A stretch of DNA of 64,000 nucleotides, taken from Bacteroidota bacterium. Lineage in GTDB: Bacteria > Bacteroidota > Ignavibacteria > UBA10030 > UBA8401. The DNA lies in contig DATJPT010000019.1 in NCBI GenBank assembly GCA_035506275.1, positions 62,001 through 126,000 on the forward strand. The letters run 5' to 3'. The position numbers were made by a program, and so were the translations under genes. The notes beneath the pieces were generated by a model. It had not been told where the DNA came from. It was given only the letters and a program-made list of their open reading frames with translations, and made no database searches. Shown here one piece after another: positions 7,840-17,304 of this stretch (the stretch's first letter is position 1; every line of letters starts with the position of its first letter).

Positions 7840-9978
7840 ATGGCTGACGAGAAACACCAGCAAGAAGATAAAAAAGAGAATGATGCTCAGAAGCAGAACG
7901 GCGCTCAGAAACGACGGCCGTTCCTCCCTCCCAAAGGGATGAAGGGACGGAGTCCGAAACCGATGCTGCGCGGCGAGGATGATTTTAACTGGGGCAAAGT
8001 GCTTCGCGTCGTTCTGACGTGGTCGGCGATCATCATGGCCGTGTTCCTCGTGATGACGATCTTCAAGGGACAGGAAGCGACCGAGTACGATGTGACGTAC
8101 ACCCAGTACCAGGAATTCCTCGCAGCCAACAAGATCGGGCGCGCTGTCGTCAAAAAATCAAACTTCAACGATTTCGATTTTCACGGTACGCTCACGGAGC
8201 CGGAAGATATTACCCTCCCGACCGGCAAGAAAGTCCGGGTGGAGAAGTTCACGCTGACGCTGCCGTACACCAACATCGACGACGCGGTGATCGCGAATTG
8301 GACATCCCATCACGTCAATTTTAACATCACAAAAGAAGACAATGTTTGGATCAACGCGTTGATCAGCGCGCTCCCGTGGATTCTGCTCCTGGGGATCTGG
8401 CTCATCATTTTCCGCCGGATGCAGGGGGGAGGCACCAAGGGGATTTTTTCTTTCGGCAAGAGCAGGGCGAAAATGCTGAGCGAAGGCTCCATCCGCGTGA
8501 CATTCGCGGACGTCGCCGGCGCCGATGAGGCAAAAATCGAATTGCAGGAGATCATCGAATTCCTCAAAGAACCGGGAAAATTCCAGAAATTGGGGGGAAA
8601 AATCCCCCGCGGCGTGCTTCTCCTCGGCCCTCCGGGAACCGGTAAGACTCTTCTCGCGAGAGCGGTTGCCGGAGAAGCAGGCGTTCCGTTCTTCTCCATC
8701 AGCGGGGCGGATTTTGTGGAGATGTTCGTCGGCGTCGGCGCAAGCCGCGTGCGCGATTTGTTCGACCAGGGGAAGAAGAGCGCCCCGTGCATTATTTTCA
8801 TCGACGAGATCGACGCGGTCGGCCGTCATCGCGGGGCCGGATTGGGCGGCGGACACGATGAACGGGAGCAGACGCTGAACCAATTGCTCGTCGAGATGGA
8901 CGGCTTCGAGCAGAATATCGGCGTCATCCTGATCGCGGCGACGAACAGGCCCGACGTCCTCGACCCGGCGCTTCTGCGCCCCGGCCGGTTCGACCGGCAG
9001 GTGGTCGTCGACCGCCCCGACGTCCGCGGTCGCGAAGGAATTCTGAAAGTTCACACGCGCAACATTCCTCTTGCCGAAGATGTGAAACTCGAAGTGCTAG
9101 CAAAGGGCACGCCGGGGCTTTCCGGTGCGGACCTTGCGAACCTGGTGAACGAAGCTGCGCTCCTTGCCGCCCGCCAGAACCAAAAGGAAGTCGCGATGCA
9201 TCACTTCGAAGAGTCGAAAGACAAAGTGATGATGGGAATGGAGAGGAAGAGCCTCATCATTTCCGACCGGGAAAAACGCGTGACCTCGTATCACGAATCG
9301 GGACACGTGCTTGTGGCGAAGATGCTGCCGGAGGCCGACCCCGTGCACAAGGTCACCATCATTCCGCGCGGACGTGCGCTCGGCGTCACGACCTATCTTC
9401 CGATGGATGAGAAGCATACGTATTCGAAACAGTATCTTGAGGCGATGATCACGTATGCGTTCGGAGGACGCGCCGCCGAAAAGCTGATCTTCAACGAACT
9501 CACGACCGGCGCGGGGAACGACATCGAACGAGCTTCGCAGCTCGCCCGCAAAATGGTGTGCGAATGGGGAATGAGCGACAAGCTCGGTCCGCTGACCTAC
9601 GGTGCCAAAGAAGAGGAAATTTTCCTCGGCAGGGAAGTGACGAAGCACCGCGACTTCAGCGAGGACACCGCCAATGTCATCGACGACGAAGTGAAGAAGA
9701 TCATCCTTTCTTGCATGAAGCGCGCTGAAAAAATTCTGATGGACAACATCGACAAGCTGCACAGCCTGTCGAACGCGCTGCTTGAGCGCGAGATCCTGGA
9801 CGGCGACGAGATCGATAAGATCCTTCGCGGCGAGCCGCTCCCGCCGCTCGAACGGAAGAACGGCAACGGCTCGGGTTCGGCGATCCCGGGAGTCACGATC
9901 TCGGGAGTTGCGGCCGCTCCTTCCGGCGCTCCTGCGAACGGCAAGAACGCCAGGACCAAACCGCGGCCGAAAAAATAG
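7840..9978 (+). CDS. ftsH: ATP-dependent zinc metalloprotease FtsH
   Basis: 712 residues from ATG 7840; a TTG at 7834 is in the same frame and sits at a better distance from AGAGGAG (7823-7829), so the start may be six bases earlier. Order of elements: a charged cytoplasmic N-terminus of about 50 residues, a first membrane helix ([18 protein letters not shown]), a periplasmic domain, a second helix ([18 protein letters not shown]), then the AAA module with Walker A GPPGTGKT (263-270), Walker [12 protein letters not shown], the second region of homology ([12 protein letters not shown]), and the protease zinc motif HESGH. The second alanine of the common HEAGH is serine. FtsH degrades membrane and regulatory proteins at the inner membrane. 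The C-terminus is a low-complexity Gly/Pro/Lys tail. Confidence 0.96.
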   Translation: MADEKHQQEDKKENDAQKQNGAQKRRPFLPPKGMKGRSPKPMLRGEDDFNWGKVLRVVLTWSAIIMAVFLVMTIFKGQEATEYDVTYTQYQEFLAANKIGRAVVKKSNFNDFDFHGTLTEPEDITLPTGKKVRVEKFTLTLPYTNIDDAVIANWTSHHVNFNITKEDNVWINALISALPWILLLGIWLIIFRRMQGGGTKGIFSFGKSRAKMLSEGSIRVTFADVAGADEAKIELQEIIEFLKEPGKFQKLGGKIPRGVLLLGPPGTGKTLLARAVAGEAGVPFFSISGADFVEMFVGVGASRVRDLFDQGKKSAPCIIFIDEIDAVGRHRGAGLGGGHDEREQTLNQLLVEMDGFEQNIGVILIAATNRPDVLDPALLRPGRFDRQVVVDRPDVRGREGILKVHTRNIPLAEDVKLEVLAKGTPGLSGADLANLVNEAALLAARQNQKEVAMHHFEESKDKVMMGMERKSLIISDREKRVTSYHESGHVLVAKMLPEADPVHKVTIIPRGRALGVTTYLPMDEKHTYSKQYLEAMITYAFGGRAAEKLIFNELTTGAGNDIERASQLARKMVCEWGMSDKLGPLTYGAKEEEIFLGREVTKHRDFSEDTANVIDDEVKKIILSCMKRAEKILMDNIDKLHSLSNALLEREILDGDEIDKILRGEPLPPLERKNGNGSGSAIPGVTISGVAAAPSGAPANGKNARTKPRPKK

Positions 9979-9980
9979 CG

Positions 9981-10643
9981 ATGGTCGAGCAGCGGAACAT
10001 CGATTACCGGGCCGAGGTCATCAGGAAAAGCATTCATTTATGTTCCCTGAGCATTCCGATCATTTACTATTTTATCTCCCGGGAACAGGCGCTGATGCTC
10101 CTCGTGCCGATCACGGCGGCGTTTCTGCTTGTCGACCTTCTCCGTCATTTCAATCCGTCGACGGCGAAAATATTTTACAGAGTCTTCGGCTGGCTCCTCC
10201 GTTCGCATGAACACGGCGGAAAGAGCAAGCGGTTGAACGGCGCGACGCATGTCCTCATCTCGGCGACGCTCTGTGTCCTCGTCTTCCCCAAACTCATTAC
10301 GATCACGGCCTTCGCGGTGCTCATCATTTCGGACTCGGCGGCAGCGCTCGTCGGCAGGAGGTTCGGGAGGAGGAAATTTTTGCACAAGAGCGTTGAAGGG
10401 AGTGCGGCATTCTTCATCTCGGCCCTTTTCGTGATCGCTGCGACGCCCAAAATTTCGGCGGGTGCGGGAGAGTATGGTATCGCGATCGCCGCCGCCGCGA
10501 TCGGCACGGTCGTTGAAGCGTCGTCGATCGGCATTGACGACAACCTGTCGATCCCGATCTCCGTCGGTACGGTCATGTGGATCTTATACGATCTGTTCTA
10601 TCCTTCACTCAACCTTCACGCACAGCGCTTGGCAGGACTGTAA
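9981..10643 (+). CDS. Polyprenol/dolichol kinase-like membrane protein
   Basis: 220 residues with about six to seven membrane segments. The pattern RKSIHL near the N-terminus, then a hydrophobic core with [42 protein letters not shown] and [16 protein letters not shown], matches the dolichol kinase/phytol kinase/CTP-dependent lipid kinase family. Such enzymes phosphorylate isoprenoid alcohols or diacylglycerol with CTP; the exact lipid cannot be told from sequence alone. It starts two bases after ftsH and is followed four bases later by hisG, so it belongs to the same transcript. Confidence 0.8.
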   Translation: MVEQRNIDYRAEVIRKSIHLCSLSIPIIYYFISREQALMLLVPITAAFLLVDLLRHFNPSTAKIFYRVFGWLLRSHEHGGKSKRLNGATHVLISATLCVLVFPKLITITAFAVLIISDSAAALVGRRFGRRKFLHKSVEGSAAFFISALFVIAATPKISAGAGEYGIAIAAAAIGTVVEASSIGIDDNLSIPISVGTVMWILYDLFYPSLNLHAQRLAGL

Positions 10644-10647
10644 GCCT

Positions 10648-11517
10648 ATGAAACTCAAACTCGGTGTTCCGAAAGGAAGCCTGCAGGAAACGACGTTCAG
10701 CCTCCTCTCGAAGGCCGGTTTCCACTTCTCCGTCAGCAGCCGTTCGTATTTTCCTTCCGTCGACGACGAAGAACTCGAGGCAATGCTGATCCGGGCCCAG
10801 GAGCTTCCGCGTTACGTCGAGGACGGCGTTTTCGATGCGGCCCTGACCGGATACGATTGGATCGTCGAGAGCGGGGCCGATGTGGTAAGCGTCTCGGACC
10901 TTGTCTATTCCAAACAAAGCATGCGCAAGGTGAAATGGGTGCTTGCCGTGCACGAAAGTTCTCCCGTAAGAACGGTCAAGGACCTTGAGGGAAAGCGCAT
11001 CGCCACGGAGGTAATCAGCATCACGAAAAATTACCTCGCAAAGAATAAGGTCAATGCCCATGTCGAATTTTCGTGGGGAGCGACGGAGGTGAAGACCCCC
11101 GACCTGGTCGATGCCATCGTCGAGGTGACGGAAACCGGAAGTTCGCTCCGGGCGAACAAGCTTCGGATCGTCGACGTGGTCCTCGAATCGAATACGAAGC
11201 TGATCGCGAACAGGAAAAGCTGGACCGACCCATGGAAAAAGGAAAAGATCGAGAACCTCGCGATGCTGCTCCAGGGGGCGATCAACGCGGGGAGCAAGGT
11301 CGGCCTGAAGATGAATCTTCGGAAAAGCAACGTCGACACCGTGCTCCAGCTGATCCCCGCGCTTCGCAAGCCAACCATCTCCCAGCTTGCGGACAGCGAA
11401 TGGATCGCCCTTGAGACCATCATTGACGAGGATGTCGTCAGAAAAATTATTCCCCAGCTGAAACGTGCCGGCGCAGAAGGGATCATCGAGTATCCTCTGA
11501 ATAAAGTGATCTATTGA
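10648..11517 (+). CDS. hisG: ATP phosphoribosyltransferase, long form
   Basis: 289 residues from ATG 10648, which aligns with the usual HisG N-terminus ([20 protein letters not shown]). The PRPP-binding region is [20 protein letters not shown]. The C-terminal ACT-like regulatory domain is present ([20 protein letters not shown], then [13 protein letters not shown]), marking the long, homohexameric form that needs no HisZ and is normally inhibited by histidine. It catalyses the first step of histidine biosynthesis. No other his gene is in the window; it sits between a lipid kinase-like gene and dut. A frame further upstream is open but overlaps the preceding gene. Confidence 0.95.
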   Translation: MKLKLGVPKGSLQETTFSLLSKAGFHFSVSSRSYFPSVDDEELEAMLIRAQELPRYVEDGVFDAALTGYDWIVESGADVVSVSDLVYSKQSMRKVKWVLAVHESSPVRTVKDLEGKRIATEVISITKNYLAKNKVNAHVEFSWGATEVKTPDLVDAIVEVTETGSSLRANKLRIVDVVLESNTKLIANRKSWTDPWKKEKIENLAMLLQGAINAGSKVGLKMNLRKSNVDTVLQLIPALRKPTISQLADSEWIALETIIDEDVVRKIIPQLKRAGAEGIIEYPLNKVIY

Positions 11518-11580
11518 CGCGCACTGTTTGCATTTCCCTGCCACTCTCCGTACATTTCTCAACATTTTTTTCATGACCTT

Positions 11581-12036
11581 TTGACTCAGCTGACTATTCG
11601 AATTTCCCGGACGTCCGCGTCGGCCCAGGACATCCCGCTTCCCCGGTATGCGACCGAGGGCTCCGCGGGAATGGATGTTTGTGCGGCAGTGGAAGAGGAT
11701 GTTCAAATTCAGCCCGGTGAGACGGCGCTTATCCCCGCCGGATTTTCGATCGAGCTCCCCTCCGGGTACGAAGCGCAGGTCCGTCCCAGAAGCGGCCTGG
11801 CCGTCAAGCATCAGGTCGGAATTCTCAACTCCCCCGGAACGATCGATTCGGATTATCGGGGAGAGGTGAAGATTATCCTGACGAATTTCGGCAAGAACGC
11901 GTTCACCGTTAAAAGGGGGGACCGCATCGCTCAGATGGTGATCAGCAGCTACACGAAGATTGTGTGGAATGAGGTCGGTTCATTGAACGAAACGGTCCGC
12001 GGCGCGGGCGGGTTCGGCCATACCGGCACCAAGTAA
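11581..12036 (+). CDS. dut: dUTP diphosphatase
   Basis: 151 residues. The only plausible start is TTG 11581; the ATG at 11573 runs into a stop at once. All five trimeric dUTPase motifs are visible: GSAGMDV, RPRSGLA, GTIDSDYRGE, RIAQM and the glycine-rich RGAGGFGHTG. In the last motif the usual serine (FGSTG) is histidine. The enzyme hydrolyses dUTP to dUMP, protecting DNA from uracil and feeding dTMP synthesis. Confidence 0.94.
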   Translation: MTQLTIRISRTSASAQDIPLPRYATEGSAGMDVCAAVEEDVQIQPGETALIPAGFSIELPSGYEAQVRPRSGLAVKHQVGILNSPGTIDSDYRGEVKIILTNFGKNAFTVKRGDRIAQMVISSYTKIVWNEVGSLNETVRGAGGFGHTGTK

Positions 12037-12053
12037 CGAGCAAAGAACTTTTC

Positions 12054-13352
12054 ATGCCCCGACGGCGAAAAAATACGGAACCACAAAAGGAGATTCCTTC
12101 CCGTGCACCGTTCGACATGAGCAGGGGGGAGATGATCGTCGTTTCGGCCGGCATCGCGCTTCTTTTGTATCTCGTCTATACCATCCGGGAGATCACGTCG
12201 CCGTTCGTCGTCCTCGGCGCGATTCTCTTTCTTCTGTACCCGTTTCGGTCGAACATCATCGCGCGGAATCTGATGTGGCTTTCGACTCTCCTTTTTACGG
12301 TGTGGTTCCTGTACTCTATCGTCGGCCTGCTCGCCCCGTTTTTTGTGGCGCTGCTGTTTGCGTATATCCTTCATCCCCTGGTGACGAAATTCGAGGCCTG
12401 GGGGGTCCCGCGTTGGGTGTCGGCGCTCGTAATTATTCTCCTCTGCGTCGCAATGCTCACCGTGATCGCTCTCCTCGTTCTTCCCATTGCGTTCGCTCAG
12501 CTCTCCGGAATCCTTGAAGCGGCGTCGAAGATCACGAACGACTTCACCAATTGGATGTTCTCGAACCGGATGGAGGTTGTGCTGCAAAAATACGGGATCT
12601 CGACCCGGCAGCTCCGCGATTTGCTGACCACGGGTTTTGCCCCCCGTCTTGAACTGATCATGAAGGGCCTGCTCGAAGGGACGTTCGGTTTGGTGAGCGG
12701 ACTTTCCACTGTCGTGACCCGCATCGTGAACATGGTGATCATACCGTTCCTCTCATTCTATGTGTTGAAGGATTTTCCGATCATCAGACACCGAGTGAGA
12801 TTGCTTCTTCCCCGTTCCAGACGGCAGCGGGCCAGTGAATACTACGCGCAGGTTGACGAACTCCTCGGCAGGTACATCCGCGGCGCGATCACTGTCGCCG
12901 GCATCAATGCCGTTCTCGTGACGCTCTTCTTTACGCTCTTCGGGATCCCGTATCCGCTGGTTCTTGGGATCGTCGCAGGCGTGCTCGACCTCATCCCCTA
13001 CTTCGGCCTCATCGTCATGCTCGTTCTCTCCGTGATCGTGGCATCATTCAGTCCTTCGCTCGTCGCCGGACATATGATCCTGGCCGCGTCGACGATCGCC
13101 GCCCTCCACGTTTTCGAAGCGGCAGTGCTTTCGCCGAAGATCATCGGTTCGAAAGTGGGCATGCATCCTGTCCTTCTTATTCTTTCCCTGCTCGTGTTTT
13201 CCTACTTTCTCGGTTTCATCGGTCTCTTGATCGCCGTACCGACGACGGCAATAATTATTATGCTCGTGAGGGAATGGGAGCAAAGAAAAAAGAGCGTTCC
13301 GCAGCTCTCGCCGATTTTGGAGAATGAAATTTCATCCGGACAGCAGCAATGA
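12054..13352 (+). CDS. AI-2E family (PerM-like) transporter
   Basis: 432 residues. A basic N-terminus is followed by about eight membrane helices in the arrangement of the AI-2E/PerM family: two pairs near the N-terminus (IVVSAGIALLLYLVYTI, LMWLSTLLFTVWFLYSIVG), a long soluble loop around residues 150-210, then VTRIVNMVIIPFLSFYVLKD, GIPYPLVLGIVAGVLDLIPY and a final SKVGMHPVLLILSLLVFSYF with LLIAVPTTAIIIMLV. Members include an E. coli AI-2 exporter and Na+/H+ antiporters, so the substrate is open. Its last codon overlaps the start of rsmI by four bases (ATGA). Confidence 0.88.
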   Translation: MPRRRKNTEPQKEIPSRAPFDMSRGEMIVVSAGIALLLYLVYTIREITSPFVVLGAILFLLYPFRSNIIARNLMWLSTLLFTVWFLYSIVGLLAPFFVALLFAYILHPLVTKFEAWGVPRWVSALVIILLCVAMLTVIALLVLPIAFAQLSGILEAASKITNDFTNWMFSNRMEVVLQKYGISTRQLRDLLTTGFAPRLELIMKGLLEGTFGLVSGLSTVVTRIVNMVIIPFLSFYVLKDFPIIRHRVRLLLPRSRRQRASEYYAQVDELLGRYIRGAITVAGINAVLVTLFFTLFGIPYPLVLGIVAGVLDLIPYFGLIVMLVLSVIVASFSPSLVAGHMILAASTIAALHVFEAAVLSPKIIGSKVGMHPVLLILSLLVFSYFLGFIGLLIAVPTTAIIIMLVREWEQRKKSVPQLSPILENEISSGQQQ

Positions 13353-14029
13353 CAGGGACGCTGTATCTTGTCGCCACGCCGATCGGCAATTTTGCCGACA
13401 TGACGTTTCGTGCCATCGAAGTCCTCAAGCAGGTCGACATCGTGGTGTACGAAGAGCGGAAAGAAGGAGGGAGACTTCTGCGCCACTTCGGCATTGAGAA
13501 GCCGGTCGAAAGCCTGAACGAGCACAATGAAGCGGCGGCAACCTTCATCATTCTCGATCATCTCGCCAAAGGAAAAAGCATCGCCGTCGTGTCAGACTGT
13601 GGAACGCCGGTCTTCTCCGACCCCGGACAGCTTCTCGTCCGCAAGGCGATCGAGGCCGGAGTCAAAGTTGTTCCGATCCCCGGCGCATCCTCGCTCATGC
13701 CTGCGCTGACCGTCTCCGGATTCTCCATCGACCAGTTTGTTTTCTATGGGTGGCTTTCGCCCAAGCGTCCGCGCCGCATCGCCGAACTCCAGCAGCTCAA
13801 GCGCGAGCGCCGGACGATCGTTCTGATGGACACTCCCTACCGGCTTCTCGCGCTTCTTAAGGACATCAGCGACACCTTCGGATCGACACGCCGGCTGTGC
13901 GTTGCTTTCGATCTTACCCTCCCGGACGAAGAGATCTTCCACGGCACAGGACCGGTGCTGCTCGACAAGTTCACAAAGCTTGACAAAAAGGGGGAATTTG
14001 TTGTGGTGATTGAAAGCAATAGTCAGTGA
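13349..14029 (+). CDS. rsmI: 16S rRNA (cytidine-2'-O)-methyltransferase
   Basis: 226 residues. It begins GTLYLVATPIGNFADMTFRA, the hallmark of RsmI, followed by DCGTPVFSDPG and PIPGASSLMPALTVSGF, the SAM-binding elements of the tetrapyrrole-methylase fold. It methylates the ribose of C1402 in 16S rRNA. The protein is shorter than E. coli RsmI (286) and lacks the C-terminal helical extension, as is usual for many relatives in this superphylum. Translationally coupled to the preceding permease gene. Confidence 0.9.
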   Translation: MTGTLYLVATPIGNFADMTFRAIEVLKQVDIVVYEERKEGGRLLRHFGIEKPVESLNEHNEAAATFIILDHLAKGKSIAVVSDCGTPVFSDPGQLLVRKAIEAGVKVVPIPGASSLMPALTVSGFSIDQFVFYGWLSPKRPRRIAELQQLKRERRTIVLMDTPYRLLALLKDISDTFGSTRRLCVAFDLTLPDEEIFHGTGPVLLDKFTKLDKKGEFVVVIESNSQ

Positions 14030-14167
14030 TCCGTCAACCGCCGCGCATTGCCCGTTGTGCGCGCGTTCGGACCAGATAGTTGTGCAGATCCCTCCTCCCG
14101 AGCTGAGCTTTACACTGGCGCACGAATTGACTATATTCATAAAATTCTAAAGGACGATTCTATAGTA

Positions 14168-15022
14168 ATGAAGGTGATCATCCGTTATAGCGCATTCCTT
14201 CTCCTCTTTGTGTCGGCCGCGCGTGCGATGAACGGAGCCGACTCAATTGTCGTCGCAGACGCGAGCGAAGCTCAACCGCAAAAACAGGGATTCGTCGGAG
14301 GTTTTTTGGCGGATGAGGGGGCAATTTGGACATCTCCGTTGCAAATGGGCCGCGATGATGCCTATCTTTGGGGAGGAGTTGCAGCGACGACCGTGGTGTT
14401 GTTCACCATTGACGAGCCGATCGCGCGGGATACACGGAGGTTATGGATCGACAATACATGGGTTCGATCGGTCAGTCCAGTCGCGACTCAGTTCGGCCAA
14501 TTCTATCTTCCGTACGGCATCGCCGCCGGTTTTTGTCTCGAGGGAATCGCGTTTAACGACCCGAATACGACCGATACCGGCATCCTCGCTGCTGAAGCGA
14601 TGCTTCACTCCGGTATCGTCGTTCAGGTGTTCAAACATCTTTTCGGCAGAAGCCGTCCGTTCGTCCTTTCCGACAGGGATCGATGGTACGGTCCCGCCGC
14701 CATTTTTACGAGATACGACGGCAAAGGTTCTTCGCCTTACGATTCTTTTCCGTCGGGACACACTATCACCGCCTTCACTCTGGCGACGATCATTGCCGGG
14801 CGGGAGCAAACCTGGATGGGGGTCGTCGCCTATTCATGTGCCGGGTTGTGCGCAATTTCCAGGCTGACGATGCAAGACCACTGGTTGTCCGACGTGTTTG
14901 TCGGCGGGACCCTTGGCGTGGCGATCGGCAAGCTCGAATTGAGCAGGCATAATCAGGACCTCGCAATTTACCCTTCCGTCGGCAGCCGCTCGGCCTCGCT
15001 GACTCTGCAGCTTGCGAAGTAA
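14168..15022 (+). CDS. PAP2 superfamily membrane phosphatase
   Basis: 284 residues from ATG 14168 (the frame is open upstream, but this ATG starts a signal-like segment MKVIIRYSAFLLLFVSAARA). The three PAP2 catalytic motifs are complete: KHLFGRSRP (156-164), PSGHT (195-199) and SRLTMQDHWLSD (231-242) with both histidines and the aspartate. It probably dephosphorylates a lipid such as undecaprenyl diphosphate or phosphatidic acid at the outer face of the inner membrane. A truncated relative lies at 4475-4699. Confidence 0.88.
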   Translation: MKVIIRYSAFLLLFVSAARAMNGADSIVVADASEAQPQKQGFVGGFLADEGAIWTSPLQMGRDDAYLWGGVAATTVVLFTIDEPIARDTRRLWIDNTWVRSVSPVATQFGQFYLPYGIAAGFCLEGIAFNDPNTTDTGILAAEAMLHSGIVVQVFKHLFGRSRPFVLSDRDRWYGPAAIFTRYDGKGSSPYDSFPSGHTITAFTLATIIAGREQTWMGVVAYSCAGLCAISRLTMQDHWLSDVFVGGTLGVAIGKLELSRHNQDLAIYPSVGSRSASLTLQLAK

Positions 15023-15137
15023 ATCCTCGGTTTTCCCCCTCTGTTGTTTATAGACCGGCGTTGAATACAGAAGAGCGAGGATCGCGGCTGAAGCTACTTG
15101 TTTTGCACTTCCTTGATGAATTGCCTATATTGAATCC

Positions 15138-16175
15138 ATGAAACAGCTTCCGATGCAGAAAATCCAGGCTCCCGAAATCTGCGGAGATTTTTGGTTCAAC
15201 TCTGACCCGCTCACCATTCGCGGGATGGAAGGGGAAGTTATTCTTCTCTGCTTCTGGGATTACACGTCGGAAGCATCGCTGAATACGATGAAGTATGTCG
15301 AGGAGTGGAATCGGCGCTACCGGGAGATGGGACTGGTCGTGATCGGAATTCACTCGCCGGAGTTCTCATTCGCGCGCGACCCGAAATTGGTTGAAAGCGC
15401 AATTGCCCGCTATGGTTACCGTTTTCCCGTCGCGACGGACAATACATCGATGATGCGGGATGCGTACAGGGTGCAGGAACTGCCGACGCTCGTCCTTCTC
15501 GAGCGTGACGGCAGTCTTTATCTGACCCATGCCGGTGAAGGAGGATACGAGCGGGCCGAGCGGGCGATTCAATCCCTACTTCGCGAGTCGGGATTTCATG
15601 GTGAGCTTCCGATGCTGATAGAATTTTCGCGCGTCGACGAAAGCGTTCATTCGCTCTTTGAGCGCGCGACGCCGGCAATTCGCACGGGATACCTGCACGG
15701 ATCTCTCGGCAACGTGGAAGGGTACAGTCCGGAACTTCCTGCGGAGTACAGCGACGCGCACGAATACATCGAAGGGAAATTTTATGCCCAGGGGAATTGG
15801 TTCGCAAAAAGCGAAGCCATAGAATTCGAAAAGAGTGAAAAAGAGGGATATATCGCCCTCAGGTATTCGGGAAACAACGTCAACGTCGTGATGTCCGCAG
15901 AAAAAAGAGGGGCGGTCGTCATCGTCCTTCAGGATGATAAAGCGTTGTCGGTACAGCAATGCGGGAATGACATTACCGTCGACCACGAAGGGAATTCGGT
16001 CGTCATTGTCGACGAGCCCAAATTGTTCCACATCATCAAGAACAGCGAATTCGGCGAACGGACGATCAAGTTGATTCCCAAAGACGAGGGGACGACGTTC
16101 TATTCCTTTTCGTTCGACGCAAACCCGGTGTCCGTCCTTCAAGGCTTGGGAAATCAATCCTTCCGCAATAACTGA
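15138..16175 (+). CDS. Thioredoxin-fold (redoxin/DipZ-like) protein lacking the CxxC site
   Basis: 345 residues, no signal peptide. The first 150 residues follow the redoxin pattern of NHL-repeat thioredoxin-like and DipZ C-terminal proteins (GEVILLCFWDYTSEASL, GLVVIGIHSPEFSFAR, VATDNTSMMRDAYRVQELPT with the conserved cis-proline). Where relatives have FW-x-Y-x-C-x-x-C this protein has FWDYTSEAS (39-47), so both catalytic cysteines are absent. The rest, about residues 190-335, is beta-rich (LHGSLGNVEGYSPELPAEY, EYIEGKFYAQGNW, KLIPKDEGTTFYSFSFD) and resembles the C-terminal domain of DipZ-type proteins. A thiol-disulfide role is therefore unlikely; a binding or structural role is inferred. Confidence 0.7.
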   Translation: MKQLPMQKIQAPEICGDFWFNSDPLTIRGMEGEVILLCFWDYTSEASLNTMKYVEEWNRRYREMGLVVIGIHSPEFSFARDPKLVESAIARYGYRFPVATDNTSMMRDAYRVQELPTLVLLERDGSLYLTHAGEGGYERAERAIQSLLRESGFHGELPMLIEFSRVDESVHSLFERATPAIRTGYLHGSLGNVEGYSPELPAEYSDAHEYIEGKFYAQGNWFAKSEAIEFEKSEKEGYIALRYSGNNVNVVMSAEKRGAVVIVLQDDKALSVQQCGNDITVDHEGNSVVIVDEPKLFHIIKNSEFGERTIKLIPKDEGTTFYSFSFDANPVSVLQGLGNQSFRNN

Positions 16176-16191
16176 ACCTTCCCCGCGCGTT

Positions 16192-17130
16192 ATGAGAACG
16201 CGAATCACGGAATTATTCCACATCGATGTGCCCATCGTACAGGCCGGTATGGTCTGGGTGTCCGGCTGGAAGCTTGCAGCGGCAGTGTCAAATGCCGGCG
16301 CCCTCGGATTGATCGGGGCGGGGTCGATGCCGCCGGACCTTCTGCGTGAACATATCGTCAAGGCGAAAAGGGGGGCAAGCAGACCGTTCGGCGTCAATAT
16401 TCCTCTCCTTCGGGGCGATGCGGGTGAATTGGTCAGGGTTACCATTGAAGAACATGTGACCATCGTTTTTACTTCTGCCGGCCACCCCCTGAAGCATATT
16501 CAAAAGCTGAAAGAGTCCGGATGCATCGTTGTCCACGTCGTTGCGTCGGTGAAGCATGCGTTGAAAGCCCAGGAAGCCGGAGTCGATGCGGTCGTCGCTG
16601 AAGGATTCGAAGCGGGAGGTCACAACGGCGTTGATGAGATCACTACGCTGGCGCTCGTGCCCCAGGCGGCGGACGCACTCTCCATTCCGGTGATTGCAGC
16701 CGGAGGGATCGCCGACGGAAGGCAGATGTTCGCAGCGATGGCGCTCGGGGCAGAAGGAGTTCAGATGGGGACGCGATTTGCGGCCTCGGTTGAATCGTCC
16801 GCGCATGATCGCTACAAGCAGGCTGTTGTCGACGCCGATGACGGCAGCACGATCCTGACGCTCAAAAAGGTTGCCCCGGTTCGGCTGATAAAAAATCCAT
16901 TCGGCCTTCGCGCGCAAGAGGAAGAGGCGTCCGGAAAGTCGAAGGAGGAACTGAGAGAACTGCTCGGGAAAGGACGCGAGCGGAAGGGGATCTTTGAGGG
17001 AAATTGGGAAGAAGGGGAATTCGAGATGGGGCAAAGTTCAGGTCTCGTAAAAGACATTCTTCCGGCTGCCGCTATTGTGGAAAGGGTCATGAAGGAGTTT
17101 GAAGAGACAAAGAGGAAAATGGCGAACTAA
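16192..17130 (+). CDS. Nitronate monooxygenase / FabK-like flavoprotein
   Basis: 312 residues. It begins TELFHIDVPIVQAGMVWVSG, then SNAGALGLIGAGSM, followed by the FMN-binding AEGFEAGGHNG, IPVIAAGGIADGRQMFAAMA and GAEGVQMGTRFAAS. These are shared by nitronate monooxygenases (2-nitropropane dioxygenase) and by FabK enoyl-ACP reductases. The histidine in GGHNG is the catalytic base of nitronate monooxygenases. Sequence reading alone does not separate the two activities with certainty. It starts 16 bases after the previous gene, suggesting cotranscription. Confidence 0.82.
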   Translation: MRTRITELFHIDVPIVQAGMVWVSGWKLAAAVSNAGALGLIGAGSMPPDLLREHIVKAKRGASRPFGVNIPLLRGDAGELVRVTIEEHVTIVFTSAGHPLKHIQKLKESGCIVVHVVASVKHALKAQEAGVDAVVAEGFEAGGHNGVDEITTLALVPQAADALSIPVIAAGGIADGRQMFAAMALGAEGVQMGTRFAASVESSAHDRYKQAVVDADDGSTILTLKKVAPVRLIKNPFGLRAQEEEASGKSKEELRELLGKGRERKGIFEGNWEEGEFEMGQSSGLVKDILPAAAIVERVMKEFEETKRKMAN

Positions 17131-17178
17131 CGGCAGATGCCGGTTTATGAATGCCGAATCCGGGTATCCCTTCGACAG

Positions 17179-17207
17179 TTGCGATTGAGATGGTCTTTTT
17201 GTATATT
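17179..17207 (+). promoter_or_regulatory. Predicted promoter of the riboswitch-metH leader
   Basis: TTGCGA (17179-17184) and TATATT (17202-17207) are separated by 17 bases. The expected start of transcription, about 17213-17215, coincides with the first base pair of the predicted aptamer. Inferred from consensus only. Confidence 0.5.
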
Positions 17208-17213
17208 TTACCC

Positions 17214-17304
17214 GTGGCGATTTGAATCGACAGCTTGCAGCCACTCAAGATGAATAGCTAAAGCGTCGGAAGAACGATACTATTTCCGTGAACCCCGACG
17301 CTTT
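17214..17304 (+). promoter_or_regulatory. SAM-II-type riboswitch (aptamer and antiterminator)
   Basis: P1 is GTGGC (17214-17218) with GCCAC (17240-17244). Its loop begins GATTTGAA and ends TTGCA (17235-17239), followed after P1 by GCTAAA (17257-17262): the conserved signature and order of the SAM-II pseudoknot. P2 forms between CGACaGC/TTGC (17228-17238) and GC/TAAA/GCGTCG (17257-17268). The 3' strand of P2 overlaps AAAGCGTCGG (17260-17269), which can instead pair perfectly with CCGACGCTTT (17295-17304), the 5' half of the terminator. SAM binding should hold P2, free the terminator and switch transcription off. The metH gene downstream fits this control. SAM-V shares this fold and is an alternative name for the class. 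Confidence 0.75.

Noticed and set aside
8158..9054. Minus-strand frame of 298 codons
   Set aside because: Antisense to ftsH, in a GC-rich region where long reversed frames are expected.
10609..11811. Minus-strand frame of 400 codons across hisG
   Set aside because: It is fully antisense to the well-supported hisG and dut genes, is rich in Arg, Asp and His from the reversed codons, and has no ribosome binding site.
15576..16463. Minus-strand frame of 295 codons
   Set aside because: Antisense across the junction of two supported plus-strand genes, without start signals or similarity to known proteins.
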